The position numbers and the translations under genes were made by a program. From positions 14,283,256-14,347,255 of the forward strand of contig OX453279.1 in the NCBI GenBank assembly GCA_949710005.1: a stretch of 64,000 nucleotides of DNA. Direction: 5' to 3'. The DNA comes from Ricordea florida. Taxonomy: Eukaryota > Cnidaria > Anthozoa > Corallimorpharia > Ricordeidae. The notes below the pieces were generated by a model, which was given only the letters and a program-made list of their open reading frames with translations, did no database searches and was not told the origin of the DNA. Below are positions 1-11,406 of this stretch, one piece after another; within the stretch, counting starts at the first letter, position 1, and every line of letters starts with the position of its first letter.

Positions 1-1916
1 CTACTTTTAGTAGGTAATCTAATAAAGATTCAATATATTAAATTATACCTGAGAATTTATTTCTTGAATTTTAGAGTTTAGAAAACAACAGAACGACGAA
101 CGCGAATAAAAAACATTGACATTCACTTCTACAAAAATTTGAAACGCATAATATGAATCAGGGTTCAAAATAAAATTTCGGCATCTGGCCTAAATTTGTC
201 GGCTTTTTATTTTCAAGGCTCACATTTTACCGGCTGTCAATACTAGTAATGTTCTCACACTTTCCGCTACTACCTGTTGCATAGCACGTGATCAAAATCT
301 TCCTGAATGAAATTTCGCTTTCATCCGTGGGAAACCTTGGGATTGTAAACTGATTAAAACATGATTTCGCAAATATCCCATGCTTTGGACTGCTGATAAA
401 ATTAAAGTGCCAAAATATTTTCACTTTAATTAACGTGTTTCGCTGCGACAGTTCACTTCCAAACAAATTATGTGAACGGCTCCTTTGTGTTTATTTAAGC
501 GTGAAATATGCAACTTCCCCAACTTTGTCTAGACAAACTGTTGCGCTTCTTCACTCACAAGCACGGAAATCCGTGTTATCAAGCAATATGAATACAAAAC
601 TGACTTTAATTTGAACGTGTGAAAATGCTTAACAACCGGCACTAAACAAGTTTTTGTGCAAAAAAATGTTGTTAACACATGTAGAAACATAAAGGCGGTA
701 ATTTATGCAAAGGTTTTTTTTTCATAGAAACTTGCATGTTTCACCCTTGAACAAACACGTAAAAGAGTTGTTCCCGTAGCCTGCGAATACAGCCGCTTCA
801 ATTCTCCAAACTATTTTTTATTCTTTCTATCAGTTTAAAACGTTTTTCAAAAAGCCTTTGAATTGTTTGAATTTTCTATAATATCTATATTAGATAATAG
901 TCACTCAAAAATATTATAGATGCTTAATTTTTCCACTGAACATTAGAAACATAAAAGAAAATAAGATCTGCATGCATTGCATATAGCCAATGTTCACCTG
1001 ACTCTGGATGTTAAAGAAGTACCTGTATTTTTTCACTATGAAAAAGGCTTTTAAAAAACGAGTTTCCATTTATCCTTAACATTTTAGAGTAACCACACGC
1101 ACTCACTGAGTGCCTTTAATCCATTTGCATTAGATTCGGCACATGTGAAGTTCGGCGTTTGAACCGGGCCTAAATTGCTCACTTCTGTACCAGGTTACAA
1201 TTGCGTGGAATGCACTACATTTTCTTGGTTCAAATCGTTATTTCGATTCTGTTTTTTTTTTTGCTGGGAAAAGCGGCATACCCGACAAAATGCCTCCGGC
1301 GCAAATACGAGAGTAGCAGGCGATATCGCCAGTCGTCGGCCCTTTTTGAAATTTCATAACATCTAGATTTATCACGATGATTGGTCATTCTGACTCAGTC
1401 AAAGGTACGAGCGGGCAGACCTCAACCTTTAAGCCTTTGACTGTTCATACGTTCCGGTGTTTCGTAGCACGTGGCTCCCCTAAAAAGTAAATACTGTATA
1501 AACGACACGAATTCAACCCTAGTTCTTGTAATAGGATTCCTTCCGAATAATATTCGATTCCTTCACTGAATTTGTTAACCCCACATCCAACTAGACAAAG
1601 TCACCTGAGAATTTGCCATTTGATTTCAGTGTTGTACATCACTGCACAGTTTGTAATCAGAAATAGCTAGAAACTAGCAGTAACCAATGGTTAGCAAGTG
1701 CGGGCGGCCATGTCTGTTGCGAGATGGAAGAAATATAGGATAGCATGGGAGATGCGAGGGAGACGCGCAGGGCTGCAGGTTCCTGCTGTCGATTTATGCA
1801 GTTGTGTATTTCAGTTTCTTATTAGATGTATTTGATGGTATTCTCACGCAAATTTGCACCCTATAAATTTTAATTATTATTAAAAAAATTGTTTATGAAA
1901 TGCATTATCATTATTA
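1..1916. other. AT-rich non-coding stretch
   Basis: No exon, RNA gene or element boundary could be supported here on either strand. The short open frames have no recognisable motif and look like chance. A run of T's and a weakly biased pyrimidine tract occur near 1250, without a convincing neighbouring exon. Confidence 0.5.
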
Positions 1917-1982
1917 GTTTGTTGTTGTTAATATTATTACTATTATTGTTGTTATTGTTATTATTATTATTATTATTGTTAG
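1917..1982. repeat. Imperfect (ATT/GTT)n microsatellite
   Basis: Consecutive TTA, TTG and TTATTA triplets run for about 65 bases with few interruptions. This is a simple sequence repeat seen directly. Confidence 0.8.
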
Positions 1983-2439
1983 GGCCACTGTCAACAGAGG
2001 AAACCAGGTCGAAATTGAAATAAAGAAATAATTATTTTTGTATTTTAGAGGTAGAACATCGAAAAAGTAGTTGTTCCTCAACCTTGTGGCCAAGGGAATA
2101 GGAATTTGGAAATGTAGGTCTTTGAGGGAGATGGGAAAACTGCCAGAAAACTAATGGAGGAAGGACAAGAACCAAACATAAACTCAACGCCCAAATGGCG
2201 TTGACAAAAAGAAGACACACTTTACATGAAATGGAAATTTTATTGAAAATAAACACAATTACTTACATAAGTCATAACAGTAACAAGTGCTCAAAAACAG
2301 TGAAAAACAGGAACATGTGTACAAGTACAAGGCCAACAATGACGAAACAATAACTGTCAAAAACAAACAACTAGTACCTTTATGGGTTAAGTAAATTCAG
2401 TCTTCTTGTTCATGTTGGATTTTGTATTGCCCATTTAAA

Positions 2440-3000
2440 ATATTGCTTTAGGTGTAAATCAACATGACACTTTTGTTGTTCACATCTGTTGTGCTAATTG
2501 ATAATGTCTTTGATGAACTGTGACTTTGTATCATAGCTCTACTTGGACCAAGTAGAGTTTCCGTGATTTCATGAGATTTTGCTTGCATGGTCAAATTGAC
2601 CTTGAGAAGCAATTTTTGCATGGCATCGTTGAAGGACATGAACCATATATCTTTCCCATCTATCTTTGCACACAATCGTGCTGTGATCCCTGATTTTGCA
2701 AATCTCTGGGACATACCACAACGTGGGCAACATGGACTCCCTGGTTATGGGTTAATTTTTGCATTTCTGGTTAGGTGATATTGGCTGCAATAGTTTCAGG
2801 CTGATTGTGTATGCTGATGTTTGCATCATCTTGAGGTGGTTTACTTTCAAAGTCAACATCTTTTGCATTCACTTGAATTATTTAATGTTGTTGAATTGAT
2901 GAATAGCTGAACATCTTGTTCTTTCACTCCAACCAACTTCAAAGGAGACCCTGTCTTGTAGTAATGCAGTGCTTGTTCATGATTTTTTGTCAAATCCAAC
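2440..3000 (-). pseudogene. Possible RPA-like (Helitron-type) protein fragment
   Basis: The minus strand encodes a decayed protein-like stretch interrupted by stops. Its most telling part is a CPRCG motif followed by residues reading ARLCAKIDGKDIWFMSFNDA, which resembles the zinc-ribbon plus OB-fold end of RPA-type single-strand DNA-binding proteins carried by Helitrons. Further upstream on the same strand a fragment reads YYKTGSPLKLVGVKEQDVQ, like the strand-rich part of an OB fold. The layout CxxC, then DGK..W, then FNDA resembles the much better RPA-like relic at 53.4-54.8 kb. The family call is inference from motif layout; it could be another zinc-ribbon protein. Confidence 0.35.
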
Positions 3001-3004
3001 TACA

Positions 3005-4262
3005 CAGGTGAACTTTTAGGGGCACCCAACGAATGATTTCGGTAAAATATCTGTTCGAATGTAAGGTCGCCTAAATTTTTCGGAAAATTTCTCCTCAAGG
3101 GAAAGAACACGTTGTCTTGATTTTCGGAAAAAAAAATTGCCCTAGAATTTGCGTAATTTAGGTGGTCGAGAAAAAGTTGTCCAAGAATTTTCGTTCGAGT
3201 TACAACTCGCAATTTTTGGACGTCGTCCGCAAGTTAGGGATGTATAACGCATGGGTGCAGAAAATCGAAGCAAGATTTATCTGAGAAGGCAGTCCAAATT
3301 CACCAAATCAGAACGTCTTTGTTTAACGTTGTACTCTCGTACTGACTTGAACGACCTGGTAAGCTTAATTCTCACAGTCTTTATGCTGTTGACCGACCAT
3401 TCCGACGCGATAAAACTTAGGTCATCCTCATATTTTTTTTTTTCGTTTAGCGTCGAATGCGTTTTCTGATATTGGGTCGGTCGGTCGGATTGAAAAAAAA
3501 GAAAGTTAAAAAAAAAATTCATAAGAATTATTTCAAGTGAAAAATGGTCCAACTACGTACTGAGTTACTTTTTTTTAAATGCCAAAAATTGGGGTCGGTC
3601 GGACGACGCTAAACGGAGAAAAAAAATAGGATGGCCTTAACGCTTATGGATCAGCTGGATATGTTTATACTAGATTTGTTTTCTCCTTGTTTAAAACGCT
3701 TTTCCGCGATCAAATTAAAAACTGGAAATTTTATCGGTTTCAAACATGTATAGGTAATAATAATAAACATTCACCTTACATCTAACTGATCTAAGTGATC
3801 TGAATGCTTTATTTTTCTAAGTTATGGAAGATATGGTCGACGGTAATGTCGGCTTCTTTGTCTCTGTTCAGTAGCGTGTGATTTCTTCCCCTAATACTTT
3901 CGAATAAAAAAGTTACTCCCCTGCAATCTTCGGATGCGCGTTACGGTTTGCCTAAAATTTTCGGAATCTCTTCATAGACGCAAGCTTTTACAAAAAGGTC
4001 TCCTAAAAATTTCTAACGACAGCAATGCTAGCACGAGTTCTTCATTTTTCGAACAGACCTATAAAGGTAGCTAAAACTTTCGGATGAGCCAAAAAGGCCG
4101 CCTAGGATTTTCGAGACGAACACAGTTCCCCTAAGAAATCCGAACAGATAGATAGTTTTTAGGGCAGCTCCAAATTAATGAAACGGGCTTCTAAAGCATA
4201 GAAAATTCCATTTAAGGCACTTCTGAGGTATTTTGACAAATTTGGTCGTTGGGTGCCCCTGA
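3005..4262. repeat. TIR-bounded element filled with degenerate CCTAAAATTTTCGGA motifs
   Basis: GGGGCACCCAACGA near 3019 is matched in inverse by TCGTTGGGTGCCCC near 4243, with weaker matching outside. Between these ends a motif close to CCTAAAATTTTCGGA recurs every few dozen bases (for example 3068, 3947, 4003, 4070, 4102), often after an AAAAGG or GTCG lead. The middle is split by a second element (3417-3639). No transposase is visible, so it is probably a non-autonomous DNA element. Confidence 0.5.
3417..3639. mobile_element. Nested MITE-like element
   Basis: The left end reads TTAGGTCATCCT, then a T-rich run and CGTTTAGCGTCG. The right end carries CGACGCTAAACGGAG, an A-rich run and AGGATGGCCTTAA, the inverse of the left with small differences. 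GGTCGGTCGG blocks lie inside both ends. There is no coding capacity. It lies inside the TIR-bounded repeat at 3005-4262, implying a later insertion. Confidence 0.6.
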
Positions 4263-5042
4263 ACTTTGGAGATGTCTGTAAGGAACACACAAAGTAATCT
4301 TTATTTGTTCTCGAGGATTTTTTCCAGGGTGAAACTGAGTGTAGGAATCCTGTGTCACTGTCTTTTCTTTTTGCCATGGCCTTAGGAAATAATAAAAAAA
4401 AGAATAACATTAATACTTTGGTACAACTTTACACCCCCAATGGGTGATTTGGTTGTTGAAAGATCATGTTAAATTATGCTTACCTTAAAGGATGTGTGAA
4501 ATAATTTTTCTAAGAGCGGGATATTTTAATAGAATGATAACATGGAAGTTAATGTAATCGTATATATTAGGAAAACAAAGCTTGTAAAAGAACAGTAAGT
4601 TAGTTTCAATTACCGTGTAAGAAAGCAGTTGCCAGGTCATTCAATCGAATTTGTTCTTCAGATCTAAATCGGAGTAATATTTTTTAACCGGTCTTGTTCA
4701 AGGCAAAGCTATGTGATTTGCGAAGAAGTCTAGAGAATTTATTTTCAACAGCAAGATTCAATTCAGATGTAAACTTTTCAACGCCAGATGATTTTCATGA
4801 ATGCTGAAGTTATTACCAGTGTCCAAAGTCAATCTCTTTTAATGAAAGAATAAAAGTTTCATCACACAGCTGATTACAAAACAAACTGAACATAACAACA
4901 CAACAAGTTATCAAACACAATTTCCCTGCTCTCTCATTTTTTAGAAGAAATGCGTATATTCCGCTCGTGATGTTCAAGCGAGACTCTTATAGCAACCGTG
5001 ATAGTTCTGATTCATTTTGGGACCGTGTAGTTTTCATTTGTA

Positions 5043-5895
5043 ATGTGCCGTTGTTGTGCGATCAAACTGTGTCGACTTCTTGATGCAAACGAACTGTTTA
5101 AGCTTATGGCACAGGCGGCCCAAGCTCACAATGCGAGGATTTTTTTTTTCAATCTTTATGCGAACGTTGAGCGCGCGAAACGTGACATGGTTACCGCCGA
5201 CATCTACTATTACATAGCGACCGAGTTTGGTTACGCGAAACGTGACCTTCGCCTTGCAGTATGTGGTGGTGTTGTGTCACAACGGTTTGAATTTATAAAG
5301 GTTTGTATGGGGAACAACGGTAATCGACATTATAGCTGAAATTTTGGTATTTTTGCAGTAAAAATGACTCACCTCAATGCCTTGTTGTCTTTTCTATTGT
5401 CATTTCGCTTCTCAGCTCGATCCGAAGCCTTTTAAGCAAGTTGTCGCTTTTTGGTTTTCCTCTACTAAGAAAAAGGAAAGGCTACACACTCGATTCTGTA
5501 CGGACCCCCGCTCGAAGCGAAAAAAAAACACCGAAATCACGTCAGCCGCCCCAATTCCTCCGCAGAATCATAGTACAGGTTTAAGCGCTCCCTTGCAGTT
5601 AAATTCCAAGCCAAATTCATCTCCACAGCGCACGATACAAAGCTCTGAATCGAAGAAAGCTAACCATCAGGAATCAGTGATCATGCTGCCGGCACCATTC
5701 GTGGACACATTCGAAACCCGAGCGGAATGCCGGGCTAACAAATTGACCCTGACCAGGGGAAGGGAGCGCACAGTTCTCGACAAGCCAGATACTTTGCTCC
5801 ACGGTCCCCTGGGAAGATTTTTGTCCAGGCCGCCGCCGGAGCATTCTTGTGACAAGCCAATCAAAGCAACGACTAGACGTGTTTACAAATGTTGA
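5043..5895 (+). CDS. Unrecognised two-exon gene, left copy of palindrome
   Basis: An 86-codon first exon (5043-5300) ends in AAG before GTTTGT. A 115-bp intron ends in a pyrimidine-rich tract and CTCAG at 5415. Exon 2 (5416-5895) continues in phase 0, giving about 245 residues. The protein is basic and serine-rich in its middle (KKKERL, SKRKKN, QSSESKK) and has no recognisable domain, signal peptide or membrane segment. Support comes from the in-phase splice pair and from a mirrored copy that retains the same intron. Relative to that copy, exon 2 has a 55-bp extra segment (about 5818-5872) that changes the C-terminus. Only the first about 70 bases lie outside the palindrome. It might be a real gene, a captured gene piece, or part of a foldback element. 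Confidence 0.45.
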
Positions 5896-6134
5896 AAAAA
5901 AGTGCTTCGTTTAAAAGTCAAAGAGGCACCATTGAATTAAGGATCGAGAAAGACGGGGAGAATTCAAGTCGATACCACATCGATACCGTCTATTTCAGAT
6001 CTTCAAAAGATGTTAACATAAACGAGATGAGCTCTGTTGATGATAGTGATCCACGAAGATTTATCTATTCGAGATCGCGTAAAGGGTTTTCTCGGAGAGG
6101 TATCAAAGTATCTCACATTTGTAAACACGTCTAG
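5889..6134 (+). CDS. Small open frame in the palindrome spacer
   Basis: An ATG-initiated 81-codon frame covers the unique spacer and ends at the inner edge of the right arm. It is rich in charged residues and serine (RSSKDVN, SSVDDSDPRR, RSRKGFSRRG), which looks more protein-like than random frames nearby. It has no known motif. It starts four bases before the last codon of the left-arm gene ends, in another frame. It may be a shifted continuation of that gene or chance. Confidence 0.2.
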   Translation: MLKKSASFKSQRGTIELRIEKDGENSSRYHIDTVYFRSSKDVNINEMSSVDDSDPRRFIYSRSRKGFSRRGIKVSHICKHV

Positions 6135-6842
6135 TCTTCCCAGGGGACCGTGGAGCAAAGTACCTGGCTTGTCGAGAACTGTGCGCTCCCTTCCCCTGGT
6201 CAGGGTCAATTTGTTAGCCCGGCATTCCGCTCGGGTTTCGAATGTGTCCACGAATGGTGCCGGCAGCATGATCACTGATTCCTGATGGTTAGCTTTCTTC
6301 GATTCAGAGCTTTGTATCGTGCGCTGTGGAGATGAATTTGGCTTGGAATTTAACTGCAAGGGAGCGCTTAAACCTGTACTATGATTCTGCGGAGGAATTG
6401 GGGCGGCTGACGTGATTTCGGTGTTTTTTTTTTCGCTTCGAGCGGGGGTCCGTACAGAATCGAGTGTGTAGCCTTTCCTTTTTCTTAGTAGAGGAAAACC
6501 AAAAAGCGACAACTTGCTTAAAAGGCTTCGGATCGAGCTGAGAAGCGAAATGACAATAGAAAAGACAACAAGGCATTGAGGTGAGTCATTTTTACTGCAA
6601 AAATACCAAAATTTCAGCTATAATGTCGATTACCGTTGTTCCCCATACAAACCTTTATAAATTCAAACCGTTGTGACACAACACCACCACATACTGCAAG
6701 GCGAAGGTCACGTTTCGCGTAACCAAACTCGGTCGCTATGTAATAGTAGATGTCGGCGGTAACCATGTCACGTTTCGCGCGCTCAACGTTTGCAAAAAGA
6801 TTAAAAAGAAAACTCCTCGCAGTGTGAGCTTGGGCCGCCTGT
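6113..6842 (-). pseudogene. Mirror copy of the two-exon gene, frameshifted
   Basis: On the minus strand the right arm carries most of exon 1, the same intron with conserved ends, and exon 2. The A homopolymer in exon 2 (6423-6432) has ten A's instead of nine, which shifts the frame and brings an early stop. The beginning of exon 1 with the ATG lies outside the duplicated arm. This copy also lacks the 55-bp segment of the left arm. It therefore looks non-functional as a protein gene unless the A-run length is a sequencing error. Confidence 0.6.
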
Positions 6843-7244
6843 GCTTATGGCTGCTCTCGGAAGACAAGGTACGCACTACTCTCCGTAAAAACATAAGGTT
6901 GCTTGAGAGAACTGGAAAAAAGCGTTTAATTTTGTGGATCATAAACTTTGCAAATCACTTATATCTTACCGCAAATTTGCAGTTTAGCCTCTCGTGTTGC
7001 TTCTACAAGTAAACGTCGGACAGGACATGCACTTCGAAAAATTACATTCCTCTATGAACAGGAAATTCACATGACCAATGACCACGGACCTTGAACTCAT
7101 CACCAGGGCCTTTGCTCCGCCGGTTACCCACATACCATTCATTCCAGTTGGAAGAACAAAGGAATGCCAAAAATGTGCCCACATTTTGCTCAAAGTCGGG
7201 TAGTCAGTCCGGCTCCCATTAAGAAAGTGCTGCTGACCATCGAC

Positions 7245-7282
<38 letters not shown>

Positions 7283-7447
7283 ATAAATAGTTTACCCCAC
7301 GCACCTTGTTTCCCCGAACCATCGTATCTCAAAACATCTGCTCTTGAATCAAGAACTAGTTACGAGCTACCTTCCAACCAAGCTGTATTAAGTTCAAGCA
7401 TTACCGCCCGTGTCCGTTTATTTGAGTAATCCAATATCCATATAATC

Positions 7448-7592
7448 GCCCCATGGAAGGGAATACGGAATCCAACATATTTTTGATTTTGGAATCCGGA
7501 ATCCAGGCCCACGGATTTCGGAATCCAGAGGCTGGAATCCAGAATCCAGTCATTGGAATCCGGAATCCAGTCTTCTCTGTAATCCGGAACAC
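7448..7592. repeat. GGAATCC minisatellite, copy 1
   Basis: The units GGAATCCGGAATCCAG and GGAATCCAGAATCC recur between a CGCCCCATGGAAGGGAATA lead and the end of the array. The lead is the inverse of the sequence bordering the second array at about 9600, so the two arrays face each other. An open frame through it is a by-product of the repeat. Confidence 0.75.
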
Positions 7593-7599
7593 TATAACA

Positions 7600-9404
7600 G
7601 TTTTTCAAAACGACAACCCACCCCCGTCCCCTCGCGACCACTCGGCACTCCCTCCCCACCAGCACAAGAAGCTATTTTTTGAAAAAAAAAAAAAAAGAAT
7701 ATCACACTTATCAACACGGCGGTCTAGCTTTGATCCTTTACTATATATATACGTGTAGGTAAAGGGGGCTTTCTTGTTGAAGGCCTTTATGACCTGTCTC
7801 AGAACTGTCAACACTCCGCACTGTAGGAGTTGTTTGGTCTCATGCTGAGCTATTCTGCGATTCTCTTGTCAGTCAGTTAAAATAAAAATGGTTTTCAAGA
7901 AAAAACAACAGTCTAAAATCCGTAATTTTGGTTTCGGTGAAAGCGATAGTGGGCAAGCCTTCTTGAAATCGTTGAAACTACATTGGAAGACAATTTTGTC
8001 CAGGAACTTCCCGCTAGGAGTAACGCCAGATTTTCAGGCGCCATATCCATTCTTTTCAGCGATCGAGAAATTCGAGCTAGTTGTTTATGCCTCCGCGCTG
8101 TTTCGAACTGTTACGCTACTGTTCTCTGTCCGACGTTGTGATCCATTGTGATGAGGAAACACAGAAAAAAGCATAAACCGGAGCGGGAAAGGTACGTGTA
8201 TTACCTTTGATTGTGTGGTGTGTGGTATGTTCAGAAAGTGCATGCGAAAAGTAACTTGTGTTATGTGTAGGATGTGGGCACACCGCGGGTTATAAATCGG
8301 TATCTGCTTTTCAATGCCTCACGCAGGATCGCACAGGAAAAGTAAATACTACCCGGGGATATATCTCGAATTTATCTGAGTATAGTGGGGTTTAAAGAAT
8401 GATCGCGGCGTATATAATACACAATAGAAATGGGTAAATCGAAATAGATCTCGATCTATTATTGATCGATGAATCATGGTAACAAATTTACCGAAGCCGT
8501 AATTGCACCTCCGACGAACCGCAGTGGTGCTAATATTTCCGAAATATGTCGAAAGTGAAATCGCAATAAATGATTGTTTTCTCTAGGCGAAACTTCATGT
8601 TGCGGGATATTTTGACAATTTTAAATGAGATGATAACTTGAGGTAGTTGGTTTCCTTCGCATCCCATTATGTTTTAGGTAAAGTAGTCTACTGTAAACTT
8701 TGTAATCCATTCCGGTCTGTTGACCAATAGAATGTGCATTTATGCTATCCGTCTTCGCTACCTGTTTCTCAGGTTATGATCGATCATTCGGATCCTGAAG
8801 TGCTCAAACAAAGGTCAACCTGTCTTAACAAATCAGATCAGACATGAGGCTAAGTTCATGATCATTGGATATCATGGCAAAAGACTAGACTACAGTAGTC
8901 GCTTATTCGCCAATCAACACCCTCCCCCTCCTTATCGGCCGTGAAATGGCAGAGTATAAGCAGGAAATTTTCCATGATTTCACAGGCCAAAGGGTATCGA
9001 GCAATGTTCCGGTTTATTGCATGCAAGTTATTGTTTTTTTCTTAACAAATCCGTACCGCGGGAATTTCAAATTAAGGGCCTTATTACAACAAATAGCTTC
9101 ATCAAAGTATAATGTACCGACTGTGTTGGCTAGATAACGAGAGAAATAGATAATCGTAGCATGAGGTGATTTCAATTCCTAGACTTTTGTTTCTGTTATT
9201 GTTAATGTTATAATAAGAACAGTTTGTCAAATAGTCGACACTGTGGATAACTGGACTTCTATGATACATCTTTATAACAGGTACGCCAAGTTAATTAATT
9301 TAATCACAAGCTTTACATATTACAGAGTACACTATGGTACACACATTCGTACTTTAATAGCAGGATATTGCTATCGAAGTACGAATAAAAACTTAAGTCA
9401 AAAC
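7600..9404. other. Between the two minisatellites; no firm gene
   Basis: An 87-codon ATG frame (7888-8151) and a short ATG stretch (8151-8191) ending exactly at a GTACGT donor-like site lie here. The latter encodes MRKHRKKHKPERE, which resembles the lysine-rich beginning of BRD7/BRD9-type bromodomain proteins, but no following exon was found. A pyrimidine/A-rich tract lies near 7675-7695. Otherwise nothing recognisable. Confidence 0.3.
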
Positions 9405-9600
9405 CTTTAGAATCCGGATTCTAACTGCACTAACGAACCCTGAATCCGTAGGCATGGAATCCGGAATCCGGTTATTGGAATCCGGAATCCGGTTATTGGA
9501 ATCCGGTTATTGGAATCCGGTTATTGGAATCCGGTTATTGGAATCCGGAATCCACGGTGCGGAATTCGGAATCCAAGACTCTCTTGGATTCCTTTCCATG
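9405..9600. repeat. GGAATCC minisatellite, copy 2
   Basis: At least five consecutive GGAATCCGGTTATT units are flanked by diverged GGAATCCGGAATCC units. The array ends in GGATTCCTTTCCATGGGGCG, the inverse of the lead of the array at 7448. Confidence 0.85.
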
Positions 9601-9649
9601 GGGCGACATATAAATTATGATCAATAATGGACCTGGTGTAGTTTTACTC

Positions 9650-9745
9650 CAAAAATATTTTGACATCCCAGCGTTCCATGCCCGCGTAGTGGACACTCTT
9701 ACAAGTGGCTTCCTGCCTATAGGGCAGTAGCCACCAAAAACGCTA
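9650..9745 (-). repeat. Fragment of a dispersed repeat shared with 50.3 and 59.6 kb
   Basis: The stretch GACATCCCAGCGTTCCATGC through GTGGACACTCTTACAAG to GGCAGTAGCCAC closely matches 59578-59645, and in inverse 50310-50375. A further piece at 7395-7440 (CCGTGTCCGTTTATTTGAG) matches 59488-59530. The element appears split by the minisatellite region. Confidence 0.6.
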
Positions 9746-10240
9746 TTTCCATGACTTGTTTGTTATACATGTAAGCATAGCAATTTGCTAAATCTTGAAA
9801 CTAAGACATCCGAACAATTAGATAAGATAAAGGTTATAATAATTTCAACAGGATTAATCATGATCCTCAAGGAAATGATAATATACTGTTGTTGCCGCGT
9901 TGTTCTTTTTCATTCTTGCACGTTTGCATCCCCCCCCCCCCCCACTTCAACCTAACAACCTTTCCTTTTCCTGGAAGTTACACATCGATAATATAGCTAC
10001 GAAAGTGGGTAAAACAATTGGTTGTACCGATAAATTGGGACATTTTGTCCCCCAATATACTTTATTGAATATGTACCAGGCGTTAATTCTGCCTTAATTA
10101 TCTTATTATTTGAATGTATGGGGACAGGCGTCAAAGACGTCCTTAAAAAACCTTCATAAAGAAGCCCTCCGATTGATGTCCTTTGAAAACACTTCTAGGA
10201 ATGAACTTACCATTCCCTTTTTGTTGATGCTAATATGAGA

Positions 10241-10352
10241 CACTTAATGTACGGTCCCGAGGGAAACAGTTAGTTCTGTTTTCCCGAGTGTCCTGTCAGA
10301 ACTCCAGGGAAAACAAAACTAACTAGTTTCCCGAGGGACCATACTTTAAGTG
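10241..10352. mobile_element. Small foldback element
   Basis: CACTTAATGTACGGTCCC GAGGGAAAC at the left is mirrored by GTTTCCCGAGGGACCATAC and TTTAAGTG at the right, with CTGTTTTCCC and GGGAAAACAAAAC pairing inside. Nearly the whole 112 bp can form one hairpin. No coding content. Confidence 0.65.
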
Positions 10353-11295
10353 CTTTGTTATATATTTAGACTTTCCCTTAAACAAAATACAGCTTAACAA
10401 ACAAACAAAGACGACACAACAGGCGCGCGGGCAGCAACTGCGCAATTGTTTCCCGGTCGGGATACATTTAAATTTGATCGGGGGCACGTGACCAACAATC
10501 AACTAATCACAGTGCTCGTTTTGTTTAGTGAAATTCTAGGTATATAACAATTCAATATATGACCTGATGCACAATATTCATACTAACGCTGCGCCTCCAA
10601 CAATTGTGAATTTGTTCCAGCAGACATCAACTCTTCTTGCTTACAATATTAGATCTTCTGACAAAAATATGTAAATTGAGAGATTTTATCATGAGAAACT
10701 GAGACAAGGTGTTTGGCGGTAAATTGAGGATAAAGATACCAATGGTAATGAGTGACGCCTGAAAATGCTTCCAAAAGAAAATAATCAATGTGCTTTTTTG
10801 AAATAAAAAGCAGGAGTGACCATCGTGATGCATTCGTGATAAGTCTAGTCAGTAACAGCAGTCAATAGAGTTTTCATTTGCCTAACCAGTAAGCCAGTTA
10901 AAATAGCTGCTTTAGGTCGACTTTCTTTTGTTGTGATTTTTGTAGCTTCCCTCCGGACATATGAGAGAAACATCTTTAGTGAAAACTGTAGGTAGTACAA
11001 GCAATCATGTGAATAACCCTTGGGACCCAAATATTCCTGCTTAGCACGAGATGCCTCTTGGTTTGAACAAGATGCATTGAGACCTTACTTGGCAAACTAC
11101 TGCTGCTGGTACTTTAGATTTAGTTGTCAGCTTTTTTCTTTATTCCATTGCAGTTTTTCTCACGGGTTTCTCAGTTCTTTAACAATATGACAAAGGACCG
11201 GTAATTGGTAGGCTGCGGCTAATATGCATCGCGTTTCTGTACTCAAGAGTGGTGCTATAGAGTTGCTCTGTCGGTTATTTTTCTAGATATTGCAG

Positions 11296-11406
11296 GATAT
11301 GTTAGTGGAGTTGGACTATGATGCAGATGGACAGATTTCTTTGGAAGAGTGGATCAAAGGAGGACTCACCACTATTCCTCTGAGGGTGCTGTTAGGTCTT
11401 GAAACA
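11296..11406 (+). CDS. DGK: DGK exon: second EF-hand
   Basis: The 37 codons include the loop [12 protein letters not shown], a complete canonical calcium-binding loop (Asp 1, 3 and 5, Gly 6, Ile 8, Glu 12). It is followed by the family signature [20 protein letters not shown]. The acceptor is TATTGCAG, the donor GTAAGT; both ends are phase 0. In type I DGKs this EF-hand lies immediately before the first C1 domain, and calcium binding relieves autoinhibition. The intact loop argues for real calcium control. Confidence 0.94.

Larger units (their letters stand above)
5112..6842. repeat. Large near-identical palindrome (inverted duplication)
   Basis: The left arm (about 5112-5892) matches the reverse complement of the right arm (about 6113-6842). 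The arms are 0.73-0.78 kb, the spacer about 220 bp. Identity is very high over the intron and exon 2 of the embedded gene and falls off at the outer edge, where the A/T tracts differ. Differences include a 55-bp segment only in the left arm, and nine versus ten A's in one homopolymer. A transcript across the centre could fold into a very long hairpin. Confidence 0.85.

Noticed and set aside
7360..7758. Overlapping open frames on both strands at the GGAATCC array
   Set aside because: Produced by the stop-poor minisatellite itself.
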